DNA of 55,941 bases, from positions 1 through 55,941 of the forward strand of contig NC_018870.1 in NCBI RefSeq assembly GCF_000305935.1, read 5' to 3'. Below the pieces are notes generated by a model, which was not told where the DNA came from, made no database searches, and saw nothing but the letters and a program-made list of their open reading frames with translations. The translations under genes were made by a program, and so were the position numbers. Each line of letters opens with the position of its first letter. Position 1 is the stretch's first letter. Source of the stretch: Thermacetogenium phaeum DSM 12270 (GTDB lineage: Bacteria > Bacillota > DSM-12270 > Thermacetogeniales > Thermacetogeniaceae). This document shows positions 29,379 to 37,557 of the stretch, in pieces.

Positions 29379-30189
29379 TCTGCGGCCAACCGTTGAAAAT
29401 AAGGGCTTTCCAAGCGATCGCGGGCAGGCGAAAACCATCGCCATAGCCAACCAGAAGGGCGGTGTTGCTAAAACAACGACCGCCATTAATCTGAGCGCCT
29501 GCCTGGCGGCGACGGGGAGAAGGGTGCTCCTCGTCGACGCCGACCCACAGGGCAATGCCACCAGCGGTCTTGGCGTTGATCGGGATGGGTTGGATGTTTC
29601 CGTCTACGACTTGCTTCTGGGGGAGGCGCAGCCGGAGCGGGTGGTGGTCTCACTGCAGATCGAAAACCTCGATCTGCTTCCCGCTACGATCAATCTGGCC
29701 GGGGCGGAGGTCGAGCTGGTCGGCATGAAGGACAGGGAGTTCAGGCTGCGCTCCGCTCTGCAAAGCCTGCGCGGCCGGTACCACTACATTTTCATCGATT
29801 GCCCTCCTTCTCTCGGCCTGCTGACCATCAATGCCTTGACGGCTGCGGACAGGATCCTGATCCCCATTCAGTGCGAGTATTATGCCCTGGAGGGGGTGGG
29901 GCAGCTGCTGCAGACGGTGAATCTGGTTCGGCGGCGTCTCAACCCGCAGCTGGAGCTGGAGGGGGTGCTTCTGACTATGTTCGACGCCCGCACCAACCTG
30001 GCCATCCAGGTGGTGGACGAGGTAAAGAATTACTTCGGGGACAAGGTGTTCCGGACGGTCATTCCCAGGAATGTGCGGCTCAGCGAAGCGCCCAGCCACG
30101 GAAAGCCGGTGATCGCTTACGACCCCAGATCGCGCGGGGCAATCCTCTATCAAGAGCTGGCACAGGAAGTGATCGAGCATGAAGAGTAA
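29371..30189 (+). CDS. soj: Chromosome partitioning ATPase Soj/ParA
   Basis: ParA-type ATPase that acts with Spo0J and parS in origin segregation; in Bacillus it also regulates DnaA. The deviant Walker A is IANQKGGVAKTTTAINLS (the usual GVGK is GVAK here), with switch regions VDADPQGNATSGLG and FIDCPPSLGLLT. The frame is open to an ATG at 29242 with AGGGGA upstream, which would add about 43 unusual residues. GTG 29371 lies closer to the family start and overlaps parS. The 29122-29370 region otherwise shows nothing clear. Confidence 0.94.
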   Translation: MEHLRPTVENKGFPSDRGQAKTIAIANQKGGVAKTTTAINLSACLAATGRRVLLVDADPQGNATSGLGVDRDGLDVSVYDLLLGEAQPERVVVSLQIENLDLLPATINLAGAEVELVGMKDREFRLRSALQSLRGRYHYIFIDCPPSLGLLTINALTAADRILIPIQCEYYALEGVGQLLQTVNLVRRRLNPQLELEGVLLTMFDARTNLAIQVVDEVKNYFGDKVFRTVIPRNVRLSEAPSHGKPVIAYDPRSRGAILYQELAQEVIEHEE

Positions 30190-31036
30190 GGGTTTGGGGC
30201 GGGGGCTGAAGGCCCTGATTCCCACGACACCCGAAGGTGCCGCAGAGGACGCGGAAATAGTGGAACTCCCCTTGGAGAGGATTACGCCGAGCCGCTACCA
30301 GGCCCGGCAGGACTTCGACGAGGATTCCATCCGGGAGCTGGCCTCGTCTATTAAGGAACACGGAGTCATGCAGCCGGTCGTCGTCAGGCCGGTCGGGGAG
30401 GACCTGTATGAACTGGTCGTCGGGGAGCGGCGCTGGCGGGCCTGCAGACAGGCGGGGCTGGAGACGATCCCGGCGGTTATCCGCCGGGTGGATGACCGGA
30501 CCTCCGGTGAAATGATGCTGGTGGAGAACATCCAGCGGGAGGACCTCAATCCCGTGGAGGAAGCGCTGGCCTACAGGCGCCTGATCGAGGAGTTTCACCT
30601 CACGCAGGAGGAGGTCGCCTCCCGCGTCGGTAAGAGCAGGTCGTTTATCGCCAATTCCTTACGCCTTCTGCAGCTGCCGGAAGGCGTAAGGAGCCTCCTG
30701 GGGCAGGGGAAACTGAGCGTCGGCCACGGCAAGGTGTTGCTGGGCATCCCCGATCCTGCCGGGCAGGAGATGCTTGCCCGGGAGATCGTGGAAAAGGGGC
30801 TCACGGTAAGGGATGCGGAGAAGGCCGTCCAGCGCCTCTTGAAAGAGGGGGGTTCCCGACAGAAGGCAGGGGAGAAGAAGAAGGATGTGGAGCTGGCGGC
30901 AGTGGAGGACCGCCTGCGGGAGCGGTTGGGCACGAAGGTGCGGATCAGGCCGGGCAGGCGGGGTGGGAGGATCGAGATCGAATACTACGGTCGGGATGAT
31001 CTCGAGCGACTCCTGGAGTTTTTCTTCGGCTGTTGA
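30179..31036 (+). CDS. spo0J: Chromosome partitioning protein Spo0J/ParB
   Basis: ParB CTPase clamp that loads at parS. The 285 aa protein begins MKSKGLGRGLKALIP, the Soj-stimulating N-terminal peptide, followed by the CTP-binding GERRWRACRQAGLETIPAVI and MLVENIQREDLNPVEEA, the HTH (LTQEEVASRVGKSRSFIANS) and a C-terminal dimer domain. The specificity positions are R (KSRSF), S (ANSLR), Q (LLQLP) and G (SVGHG), the ParB rather than the Noc pattern. It overlaps soj by 11 bases. Confidence 0.96.
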   Translation: MKSKGLGRGLKALIPTTPEGAAEDAEIVELPLERITPSRYQARQDFDEDSIRELASSIKEHGVMQPVVVRPVGEDLYELVVGERRWRACRQAGLETIPAVIRRVDDRTSGEMMLVENIQREDLNPVEEALAYRRLIEEFHLTQEEVASRVGKSRSFIANSLRLLQLPEGVRSLLGQGKLSVGHGKVLLGIPDPAGQEMLAREIVEKGLTVRDAEKAVQRLLKEGGSRQKAGEKKKDVELAAVEDRLRERLGTKVRIRPGRRGGRIEIEYYGRDDLERLLEFFFGC

Positions 31037-31084
31037 ATCCTGCCGGGAATGCGGAGTGCTCCCCGGCTTTTAGTGTTTTTAAAG

Positions 31085-31118
31085 GGCCTCCGGCGAGAGA
31101 AGCCGGGGTTTTTTTGTA
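31085..31118 (+). terminator. Terminator after spo0J
   Basis: The stem CTCCGGC/GCCGGGG around GAGAGAA is followed by TTTTTTT. A strong rho-independent terminator closing the rpmH-spo0J block. Confidence 0.85.
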
Positions 31119-31152
31119 AAAGCGTGGGCATAAGAATAATAAAAAGGGGAAG

Positions 31153-32484
31153 ATGTCCTTGAGGGACAGGCTGGTTTTTATCTCCCGGCCGGTGAGGGAT
31201 AGGAGGGATTGGAGAAGGTGCCAAATCCTCTCACTGCCGCGGCGGGAGGGTGCTGAAAGGGGGGATAAAACTTTGCGTTTTCTGCTCGGTGTCAATTACT
31301 GGCCGGCGAAGAGGGCGATGTACTGGTGGCGGGATTTTCATGCCGCCGAGGTCAGGGACGACTTCCGCCGCCTGGCGGCATTGGGGTTTCAGGTGGTGCG
31401 GATCTTTCTCCTCTGGGAGGACTTCCAGCCCTCCCCCGGAGGGTTGTCGCCTCTGTGCCTGGAGCGGCTGGTTGCCGTTGCCGATGCTGCGGCCGACTGC
31501 AGGATGGTGATCCAGCCGACCTTCTTTTGCGGGCACATGAGCGGCGCCAACTGGGCGCCGGAGTGGCTGTTGGGGCGCCCACTGCGGGGCCGCTTTCCGG
31601 TGGTGAGCGGCGGCCGGCCCCGCAGCCGGGAGATCCGAAATTACTACGGTGAGCGCTGGATAATTAAAGAGCAGCAGAGGCAGTGCCGGGAGGTTGCCCG
31701 GGCGCTGCGAGGTCACCCCGCTCTGTGGAGCTACGACCTGGGGAACGAGCCCTCTAATTTTGTCGTTCCCGGGGACCGCCAGGCGGCCAGGGAGTGGCTG
31801 GCAGCAGTTGCCGGTGAGCTCAAAGAAGTCGCCGACTGTCCGGTGACGATCGGACTCCACGCCGAGGATCTGCAGGAGGACCGGAAGCTGTGGCCGGCTG
31901 ATGCAGCCCTTTACTGCGATTATTTGTCGATGCACGGCTATCCCTTCTATCTGGACTGGGTGGACCACCCGCTGGATGTGGAGGTCTTGCCCTTTCTGGG
32001 GGTGCTCACCAGGTGGCTGGGGGGGAAGGATGTTCTCTTCCAGGAGTTCGGAGTCTCCGATCTGGTGCTGTGGCGGGAGTGCCCCAAAGCGGCGGAGGAG
32101 GCAGGTGTGCTCTATTACAGGAGGGCACTGCGCCTGCTGCAGGCGGCGGGAATGCTCGGAGCATTCGCCTGGTGCTACAGCGACTACCACCCCGATTTGT
32201 TTGGGATCACACCCCTTAGGGAAAACCCCCACGAAAGATTTTTCGGGTTGTTTGCTGCCGACGGCAGGCCGAAGAAGGCGGCAGGGGCGGTGCGGGAGTT
32301 TGCGGAAAGGATAAAAGATGATGGGGGATGCTGCCGTGACGGCGCGGCCGTTCCATCCTGGCTCCAGGGGGAGGATGCCGGGCGGTTTTGCGATAATCCC
32401 TTGTCGGAGCTGAGAAGGCTTTACAGGAGCTTTAAGGGGTCGCGGGAGTTAAAGGAGTGGCGCCGGGTGCTGGATGGTCGGTGA
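31153..32484 (+). CDS. GH5-like cellulase/mannanase-family protein
   Basis: A 443 aa TIM-barrel glycoside hydrolase of the GH5/clan A type. The first strand region is LLGVNYWPAKRAMYWW. The probable acid/base Glu is in YDLGNEPSNF and the probable nucleophile Glu in LFQEFGVSD, at the usual spacing. No signal peptide is evident, so it may act inside the cell on oligosaccharides. The true start may be a downstream TTG (31273) because the first 40 residues are Arg-rich and not family-like. Substrate unknown. Confidence 0.8.
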   Translation: MSLRDRLVFISRPVRDRRDWRRCQILSLPRREGAERGDKTLRFLLGVNYWPAKRAMYWWRDFHAAEVRDDFRRLAALGFQVVRIFLLWEDFQPSPGGLSPLCLERLVAVADAAADCRMVIQPTFFCGHMSGANWAPEWLLGRPLRGRFPVVSGGRPRSREIRNYYGERWIIKEQQRQCREVARALRGHPALWSYDLGNEPSNFVVPGDRQAAREWLAAVAGELKEVADCPVTIGLHAEDLQEDRKLWPADAALYCDYLSMHGYPFYLDWVDHPLDVEVLPFLGVLTRWLGGKDVLFQEFGVSDLVLWRECPKAAEEAGVLYYRRALRLLQAAGMLGAFAWCYSDYHPDLFGITPLRENPHERFFGLFAADGRPKKAAGAVREFAERIKDDGGCCRDGAAVPSWLQGEDAGRFCDNPLSELRRLYRSFKGSRELKEWRRVLDGR

Positions 32485-32517
32485 GCCCCGGCGCCACTTG
32501 CGATCTAGTCCAAAAGC

Positions 32518-33744
32518 CTATATTTCTTGCGCATCCTCGATTTTGACCAATGCCGCTAGCGCCGACCGGTAGACCTCTTTGATTCCCACCCCGTGTTCCC
32601 TGGCCGCCCTGGCGCAGTCCTCGTACTCCGGTGCCCTGTTGAAGACCTCCCTGCTGCCGTCCGGCGCCAGCGTGTATCCGATCTTGACGGGGATCCTTCC
32701 GTAGGGGGTTTCCACGCCGATGGTTGTGCGAAAAAGCATGATGCGCCCCTCCTGGCGCCAGCGCAGGCCCAGTGAGGATGTTTCCTGAAAGATGATCCGG
32801 GCCAGGGCGTAGAGGCGCTCCGCAGACGAGAGAACGGTCACCTGGAAGCCCGGTCTCCCTTTTTTCATGAGCAGTGGGGTGAAAGAAACGTCGACGGCAC
32901 CGGCTTCCTCCAGCCTGGAGCGCAGGTAGGGCAGAAACTCGGGGTTGGTGTCGTCCACCTGGGTCTCCAGAACCAGAATCCGGCCCTCCTCGAATGCCCC
33001 TGCTCCTTTCTCGGCACGCTGATCGGACATCCGCTCCTCCCCCAGCCAGGCGCGCAGGACATTGGGCCACTCCAGGTCACTGCTCCCGGCACCGTAGCCT
33101 ACCCGCTCCCAAACGGCGGGTGGCGGTGGCCCGAAGGAGGATGCCAGCGCCGTTACCAGGGCGGCGCCCGTCGGCGTGACCAGCTCTGCCTCCAGGTTTA
33201 CGCCGTAGGTGGGTACCCCCGACAGGAGCTCCAGGGCCGCCGGCGCCGGAAGGGGAATCAGCCCGTGCGCGGTCTTGATGCTGCCGCGGGCGAGGGGAAG
33301 GGGTGATGCGTACAGGTGTTCTACTTTCAGGTGGGCGATCCCGATAAAGGTGCCGGCGAGGTCGACCAGTGTGTCCAGCCCTCCCACCTCGTGGAAGTGC
33401 ACCTTTTCCGGGGGGGTTCCGTGGACCGCTGCCTCCGCTGCTGCCAGGCGCCGGAGGCAGGCCTCCGTTTTTGCCTTGATCTCTTCAGGGAGGCTGCTTT
33501 TTGTCACGATCTCCAGCACGGCGCTGAGGCTGCGCGCCGGGGGCTGGGGGCGGAGTTCCCTGACGGCGATCCCTTTGGCCCTGATGGCTCCCTTGTGCAC
33601 CGTTTTCTCTTCGACTGCAACGGGAATCCCCAGGCGCTCTACGGCCTCCTGCAGGCACTCGAGGGGCATTCCCAGGTCGAGGAGGGCGGCCAGGCACATA
33701 TCCCCGCTGATTCCTGAAAAACAGTCAAGATAGATGATTTTCAT
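32518..33744 (-). CDS. larC: Nickel-pincer cofactor CTP synthase LarC
   Basis: LarC inserts nickel into the pincer nucleotide cofactor used by lactate racemase-type enzymes. The 408 aa protein starts with the family signature MKIIYLDCFSGISGDM and carries HFHEVGGLDTLVDLAG and LVTPTGAALV, and a C-terminal half with ETQVDDTNPEFLPYL and MKKGRPGFQVTVL. It is one continuous gene; in Lactobacillus the gene needs a programmed frameshift. Its start overlaps the end of larB by 4 bases. No lactate racemase larA is in the window. Confidence 0.93.
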   Translation of the reverse strand: MKIIYLDCFSGISGDMCLAALLDLGMPLECLQEAVERLGIPVAVEEKTVHKGAIRAKGIAVRELRPQPPARSLSAVLEIVTKSSLPEEIKAKTEACLRRLAAAEAAVHGTPPEKVHFHEVGGLDTLVDLAGTFIGIAHLKVEHLYASPLPLARGSIKTAHGLIPLPAPAALELLSGVPTYGVNLEAELVTPTGAALVTALASSFGPPPPAVWERVGYGAGSSDLEWPNVLRAWLGEERMSDQRAEKGAGAFEEGRILVLETQVDDTNPEFLPYLRSRLEEAGAVDVSFTPLLMKKGRPGFQVTVLSSAERLYALARIIFQETSSLGLRWRQEGRIMLFRTTIGVETPYGRIPVKIGYTLAPDGSREVFNRAPEYEDCARAAREHGVGIKEVYRSALAALVKIEDAQEI

Positions 33745-34502
33745 GGCTTTTCATCCCCGCTTCTCGTGATTAGGTGGGCCAGCACTGCTGCCCCGAAACC
33801 GTTATCGATGTTGACGACGCCCACACCGGGAGAACAGGTGTTGAGCATGGTCAGGAGGGCGGAGAGGCCGCCGAAGCTGGCCCCGTATCCGGTGCTCGTG
33901 GGGACGGCGATGACCGGCCTGTCTGTCAGGCCGGCGACCACGCCGGGCAGCGCCCCCTCCATCCCGGCTACGACGATCAGGACGCGCGCCCTCTCCAGCT
34001 CCTCCAGATGGGAGAAGAGGCGGTGGATGCCGGCAACCCCGACGTCGTAGATTCTGGATACTTCGTTCTCCAGCAGTTCCGCCGTCAAGGCGGCCTCTTC
34101 GGCAACGGGAAGGTCGCTTGTTCCCGCCGACAACACCGCGATTCGGCCCCAGCGCGGCTTGATTTCCGTCCGGCTCAGAAAAAGGATTCTGGCCTCCGGG
34201 CGGTATTGAGCTTCGGGGAGCTCAGTTTTGATCAGGGATGCGGTTTCCGGAGAGACCCTGGTGGCCAGGACGCGCCCGTTGTGCCCGGCCAGCTCTCTGA
34301 AGGCGGCCAGCGCCTGTTCCGGCGTTTTTCCCTGGCAGAAAATTACCTCCGGAAAGCCCCTGCGCAGGGCGCGGTGGTGGTCGATCTTGGCGGCACCGAT
34401 ATCCTCATAGGGTAGATGCCTGATCTTTGCAAAGGCCTCCTCCACGCTCGTCCTGCCGTCCCGGACGTCTGTGAGCAGTTTCTTTAAGCTGCTTCTGTCC
34501 AT
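33741..34502 (-). CDS. larB: Nicotinate adenine dinucleotide carboxylase/hydrolase LarB
   Basis: LarB carboxylates and cleaves nicotinic acid adenine dinucleotide, the first step of the nickel-pincer cofactor. It is 253 aa from ATG 34502, preceded by AAGGAG; the frame is open further upstream. The C-terminal part resembles PurE/AIR carboxylase (VAGMEGALPGVVAGL and PVIAVPTSTGYGASFGGLSA). larB and larC overlap and form a two-gene operon. LarE, the sulfur donor, is not present here. Confidence 0.92.
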   Translation of the reverse strand: MDRSSLKKLLTDVRDGRTSVEEAFAKIRHLPYEDIGAAKIDHHRALRRGFPEVIFCQGKTPEQALAAFRELAGHNGRVLATRVSPETASLIKTELPEAQYRPEARILFLSRTEIKPRWGRIAVLSAGTSDLPVAEEAALTAELLENEVSRIYDVGVAGIHRLFSHLEELERARVLIVVAGMEGALPGVVAGLTDRPVIAVPTSTGYGASFGGLSALLTMLNTCSPGVGVVNIDNGFGAAVLAHLITRSGDEKP

Positions 34503-34756
34503 TGTAGCGGTTCTCCTTTCACTGCTGCCCGTTTGTGCCGGCCGCTCTGCAAATACCACTCCGGCTGCATCCAAGCTGCATTTTACCACCACAAGTTTAA
34601 CCAGAGGGGGATCTTCCTGTCAAGAAACGGTAGCGGGCGGGGTGGGTGGTGGGCGATGAAGCCATCGCGAAGTTTTTTGTCAAAAAAGAGGAATTCAGGA
34701 GGATGTGTGGAACTTTTTTGATCAGATAAATTAAAAAAAGGTAGCGTTCTGACCAG

Positions 34757-35260
34757 ATGGACGGAATTCCTTTTCTGCAAGGGGACGGAGCCTTGCTGAC
34801 GGCGCTGGGAGCGCTGTCGCTCCTTTGCCTGCTGTTGATATTCTTCAATTTACGCCTTCTCCTCTGGAACCGGCGCCTGCAGCGCCTGCTGCGCGGCGGC
34901 GGGGAGAGTCTGGATGAGCTGCTTCGTGAGACCCTGGTGTCCTGCCGGGAGGCGAAGGCGGAGCTGAACGAACTCCGGCAGTGGTGCCGCGAGCTGGAGC
35001 AGGGTGTAGCCAAATCCCTCCGGCGCGTCGGCTTTTTGCGGTTTAATGCATTTTCCGACAAGGGCAGTGAATTGAGCTTTGCCCTTGCCTTGCTCAATAA
35101 TGACGGTGACGGCATCGTTCTCTGCTGTCTGGTGGGGAGGGATGACTGTCGCCTGTTTGCCAAGCCTGTGGTCGGGGGGACGTCCCCATATCCGCTCAGC
35201 GATGAGGAAAAGGCGGCCATTCGCATGGCCAGCCGGTCAGAAGCTACCGCTGCGAATTAG
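34757..35260 (+). CDS. DUF4446 membrane protein
   Basis: A 167 aa protein with one N-terminal membrane helix (residues about 13-35), a charged coiled-coil-like middle (RRLQRLLRGGGESLDELL and AKAELNELRQWCRELE), and the DUF4446 core: VGFLRFNAFSDKGSELSFAL, LVGRDDCRLFAKPVVGG and PLSDEEKAAI. The function is unknown. Genes of this family are often found beside soj/spo0J in Clostridia. The 254-base gap before it holds no clear signal. Confidence 0.85.
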   Translation: MDGIPFLQGDGALLTALGALSLLCLLLIFFNLRLLLWNRRLQRLLRGGGESLDELLRETLVSCREAKAELNELRQWCRELEQGVAKSLRRVGFLRFNAFSDKGSELSFALALLNNDGDGIVLCCLVGRDDCRLFAKPVVGGTSPYPLSDEEKAAIRMASRSEATAAN

Positions 35261-35280
35261 AGGTTGGGGGAGGGGCAGCC

Positions 35281-36216
35281 ATGCCCGGTAAACTGTTCCT
35301 GCGCGGGAGAAGGTTTCTCACCCGTCCCTTCACCTTTGTGGTGGTGCCCCCCGGCGGGGCGAGAACGAAAGCGGTTAGGCTTCCCTGCTGGCTGCTGGCC
35401 TGTGCGGGATTGCTCTTCGCAGGGCTAGCGGCGCTCTCCCTCTCCGGGCTGATCGGCGGTTATAGGGCGCGCTCGGAGCGGGACGAACTCCTCAAGCTGC
35501 GCCTGGTGAATGAGAGGCAGCAGCGGGAACTGGCCTCTCTTCGGGAAGAGGCTGAGGAGGCCAGGGCCTACCTGGAGGGGGTTAAAGAGCTGGATGAGAG
35601 GGTGCGCCGGATGACCGGGCTGCTTGAGCGCCGGGAGGATTACAGCAGCAGGTCCGGAAGCAGGGATTCAGCGCGCAGGCTGCGGCTCTCTACTTCCGCC
35701 GCAGAAGAAGACCCTGCTGAGGTGAGGAGGAACCTCTCCGCCGTTCAAAGGGTGGCCGCCATGGCGCGCCGCGATCTGGAGCAACTGGAGAGGGATCTTC
35801 AGGAGCACTTCAAGTACCTGGCCGCTCTGCCGGACCACTGGCCGGTGCGGGGGGAAGTGACCTCCGGATTTGGGGAGCGCCCTTCACCTTTCGGAGGCGG
35901 GCGCTCTGAGTTTCACGATGGCCTCGACCTGGCCGCTGAATATGGGGCGCCGGTTGCTGCGGCAGGGGACGGGGTGGTCGTCTTCACCGGCTACCGTCCG
36001 GGTTACGGCCATACCGTGGTCATCGAGCACGGCTACGGGTACAAAACTTCTTATTGTCATCTGAGCGGATACCTGGTGCGGGCTGGGGAAAGGGTTACAA
36101 AGGGGCAGAGGATCGCCTTGGCGGGAAATTCTGGCAGAAGCACCGGGCCGCATCTGCACTTTATGGTGGAAAAGGACGGGGTTCTCATCGACCCGCTGCA
36201 GGTGCTCAAAGAGTAG
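35281..36216 (+). CDS. M23-family peptidase (LytM-type)
   Basis: A 311 aa membrane-anchored zinc peptidase-type protein that probably acts on peptidoglycan outside the membrane. One N-terminal transmembrane helix (about residues 38-62) is followed by a coiled coil (about 65-190) and a C-terminal LytM domain with the metal ligands His and Asp in FHDGLDLA and the second pair in GPHLHFMVEKDG; the SYCHLSGY His is also there. All key residues are present, so it may be active, although coiled-coil LytM proteins can also serve as activators. It follows the DUF4446 gene by 20 bases. Confidence 0.93.
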   Translation: MPGKLFLRGRRFLTRPFTFVVVPPGGARTKAVRLPCWLLACAGLLFAGLAALSLSGLIGGYRARSERDELLKLRLVNERQQRELASLREEAEEARAYLEGVKELDERVRRMTGLLERREDYSSRSGSRDSARRLRLSTSAAEEDPAEVRRNLSAVQRVAAMARRDLEQLERDLQEHFKYLAALPDHWPVRGEVTSGFGERPSPFGGGRSEFHDGLDLAAEYGAPVAAAGDGVVVFTGYRPGYGHTVVIEHGYGYKTSYCHLSGYLVRAGERVTKGQRIALAGNSGRSTGPHLHFMVEKDGVLIDPLQVLKE

Positions 36217-36270
36217 GGCGACGGAGGGGCGGGTGGCGGCCAAGTGACTCCTCGCCGGAGGCCCACCGGC

Positions 36271-36300
36271 GCGCCGTGGCTCTTCGGCGCTGAATTTTTT
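36271..36300 (+). terminator. Terminator after the M23 peptidase gene
   Basis: GCGCCG (36271-36276) pairs with CGGCGC (36285-36290), followed by TGAATTTTTT. A second hairpin, CCCACCC/GGGTGGG, follows at 36319-36337, which could be an IS end. Confidence 0.6.
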
Positions 36301-36368
36301 ACGATTCCACGCCGGGAAGCCCACCCGAAAGGGTGGGATGAAAGGTTGTTCTTTTCACATTAGATACA

Positions 36369-36396
36369 TTGCAAACATAAAATTAAATCGTATAAT
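36369..36396 (+). promoter_or_regulatory. Promoter-like sequence near the IS200 remnant
   Basis: TTGCAA at 36369-36374 and perfect TATAAT at 36391-36396 with 16 bases between. It may have driven the transposase and could now feed the bactofilin gene. Confidence 0.45.
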
Positions 36397-36403
36397 TTGG
36401 CCA

Positions 36404-36640
36404 TGAACGGAAAGCTGTGGAAACGATCAATAACAACCGTGTACAATATTGGCTATCATCTCATCTGATGCCCAAAATACCGCCGCAAAGTCTGATAGGT
36501 GAGATGGCAGAACGGCTGAGAGATCTGCTTCTTCAGAAGGCCGATGAAATTGAGGTTGAAATTCCCAAATGGGGATCATGCCGGATCACGTGCATCTGTT
36601 CGTGAAAACAACGCCCACCAACAGCCCTCAACCGGGGAAG
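36404..36640 (+). mobile_element. Degenerate IS200/IS605 Y1 transposase (tnpA) remnant
   Basis: Pieces in shifting frames spell TVYNIGYHLI-stop-CPKYRRKV, then LIGEMAERLRDLL and MPDHVHLFVKTTPTNSP. The last is the HUH histidine motif of IS200/IS605 TnpA. There are at least two frameshifts and a TGA in place of the family Trp, and the catalytic Tyr half is missing. It sits between the M23 peptidase and bactofilin genes. Confidence 0.8.
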
Positions 36641-36717
36641 GCTCGTGGAGCGGAGGAGTTTTTGGTTTGCCACGGAAAGCACAAAATTTTGAACGGCACT
36701 GCGGGAGGGAGTTTAAA

Positions 36718-37146
36718 TTGGCCTGGCTCAGGAAGGACGGTTTGAAGCTCAACGAATCCGCGGAAACCATTCTCGGCCGGGGGGCATCCTTCGAGGGAAC
36801 CCTGGAGACGGAGGGTTCCGTCCGCATCGACGGCCGCTTTCGGGGTGCGGTCAGGTCGGCGGGGGATGTTGTGATCGGTGAAGGCGCCGCAGTGGAGGCC
36901 GAGCTGAAGGGGCGAAATGTCCTCATCGCCGGCTTGGTGCGTGGAAATGTCGACGCTGAGGCCAAGCTGGAGATAACCCCGAAGGGAAAGCTCTACGGCA
37001 ATTTTCAGGCGTCTAGGCTGCTGGTGGAGGAGGGAGCGCTGATTCGCGGGGAGTGCCTGATGAATGGGGGGTCCCCTCTGCCGGAGGATGCCTCTGCCGG
37101 GGAAGAAGGTGTCCCCTCGGCGTCAGAAGGGGCTCCTATAGAATAG
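36718..37146 (+). CDS. Bactofilin family protein
   Basis: A 142 aa polymer-forming cytoskeletal protein (DUF583). The core is a right-handed beta-helix with repeating strands: ETILGRGASFEGTLETEGSV, IDGRFRGAVRSAGDVVIGEG and LIAGLVRGNVDAEAKLEITP. The open frame begins at 36544 inside the IS200 remnant, but GGGAGGGAG before TTG 36718 marks the likely start. It lies near the M23 peptidase gene, a common pairing that links bactofilins to wall-shaping enzymes. The proline/glutamate-rich tail is typically disordered. Confidence 0.9.
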   Translation: MAWLRKDGLKLNESAETILGRGASFEGTLETEGSVRIDGRFRGAVRSAGDVVIGEGAAVEAELKGRNVLIAGLVRGNVDAEAKLEITPKGKLYGNFQASRLLVEEGALIRGECLMNGGSPLPEDASAGEEGVPSASEGAPIE

Positions 37147-37242
37147 ACTCCTCGTGCTGTGCCTTCAGGCTGTTGCCCCGTATAATTGACCTCTGTTTGC
37201 GCCACAATAAGGGGTGTAAAATAGCAGCCTGGAGGGAAAGAA

Positions 37243-37482
37243 ATGGCTTTTGTGGCGGTAGAGGATGAACTCGGAAACGTTCGCAGTGCCCTCGAGGATG
37301 CCGGCTACCGGGTAGTCGGGATGAATCCGGCGGATTTGAGGAGGGCTCAGGCGGTGGTCGTGAGCGGAATGGATATCGATATGCTGCAGCAGGAGGATAT
37401 CCGGACGGATGTTCCCGTGATCAATGCCGCCGGGCTCAGCGCAGAGGAGATCGTAGCCGCCGTCCGGGAGCGCCTGAAGTAA
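37243..37482 (+). CDS. YkuS-like (UPF0180) small protein
   Basis: A 79 aa protein with N-terminal VEDELGNVRSALEDAGYRVV and C-terminal PVINAAGLSAEEIVAAVRER, like the YkuS family of Firmicutes. Function unknown. TGGAGGG precedes ATG 37243. It is convergent with yyaC. Confidence 0.75.
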   Translation: MAFVAVEDELGNVRSALEDAGYRVVGMNPADLRRAQAVVVSGMDIDMLQQEDIRTDVPVINAAGLSAEEIVAAVRERLK

Positions 37483-37557
37483 CAGCCGGAGTGGGGTTTA
37501 TCGGGCTGGCTTCGACAGGTGGGGACGGCGGATCACCCTCTTCCTGAACAGCCGCGA

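Noticed and set aside
36450-36475. In-frame TGA in the IS200 remnant as a selenocysteine codon
   Set aside because: The family has Trp here (TGG), the gene has other frameshifts, and transposases are not selenoproteins. It is a point mutation in a dead gene.
37181-37222. TATAAT and TTGACC upstream of the YkuS-like gene as a promoter pair
   Set aside because: The order and spacing are wrong: TATAAT lies before TTGACC, and the next TAAAAT is 25 bases away.
37500-37545. GGGCTGGCTTCGACAGG, which resembles the start of tmRNA
   Set aside because: The tmRNA body, tag reading frame and 3' end are missing; the next 600 bases are yyaC.
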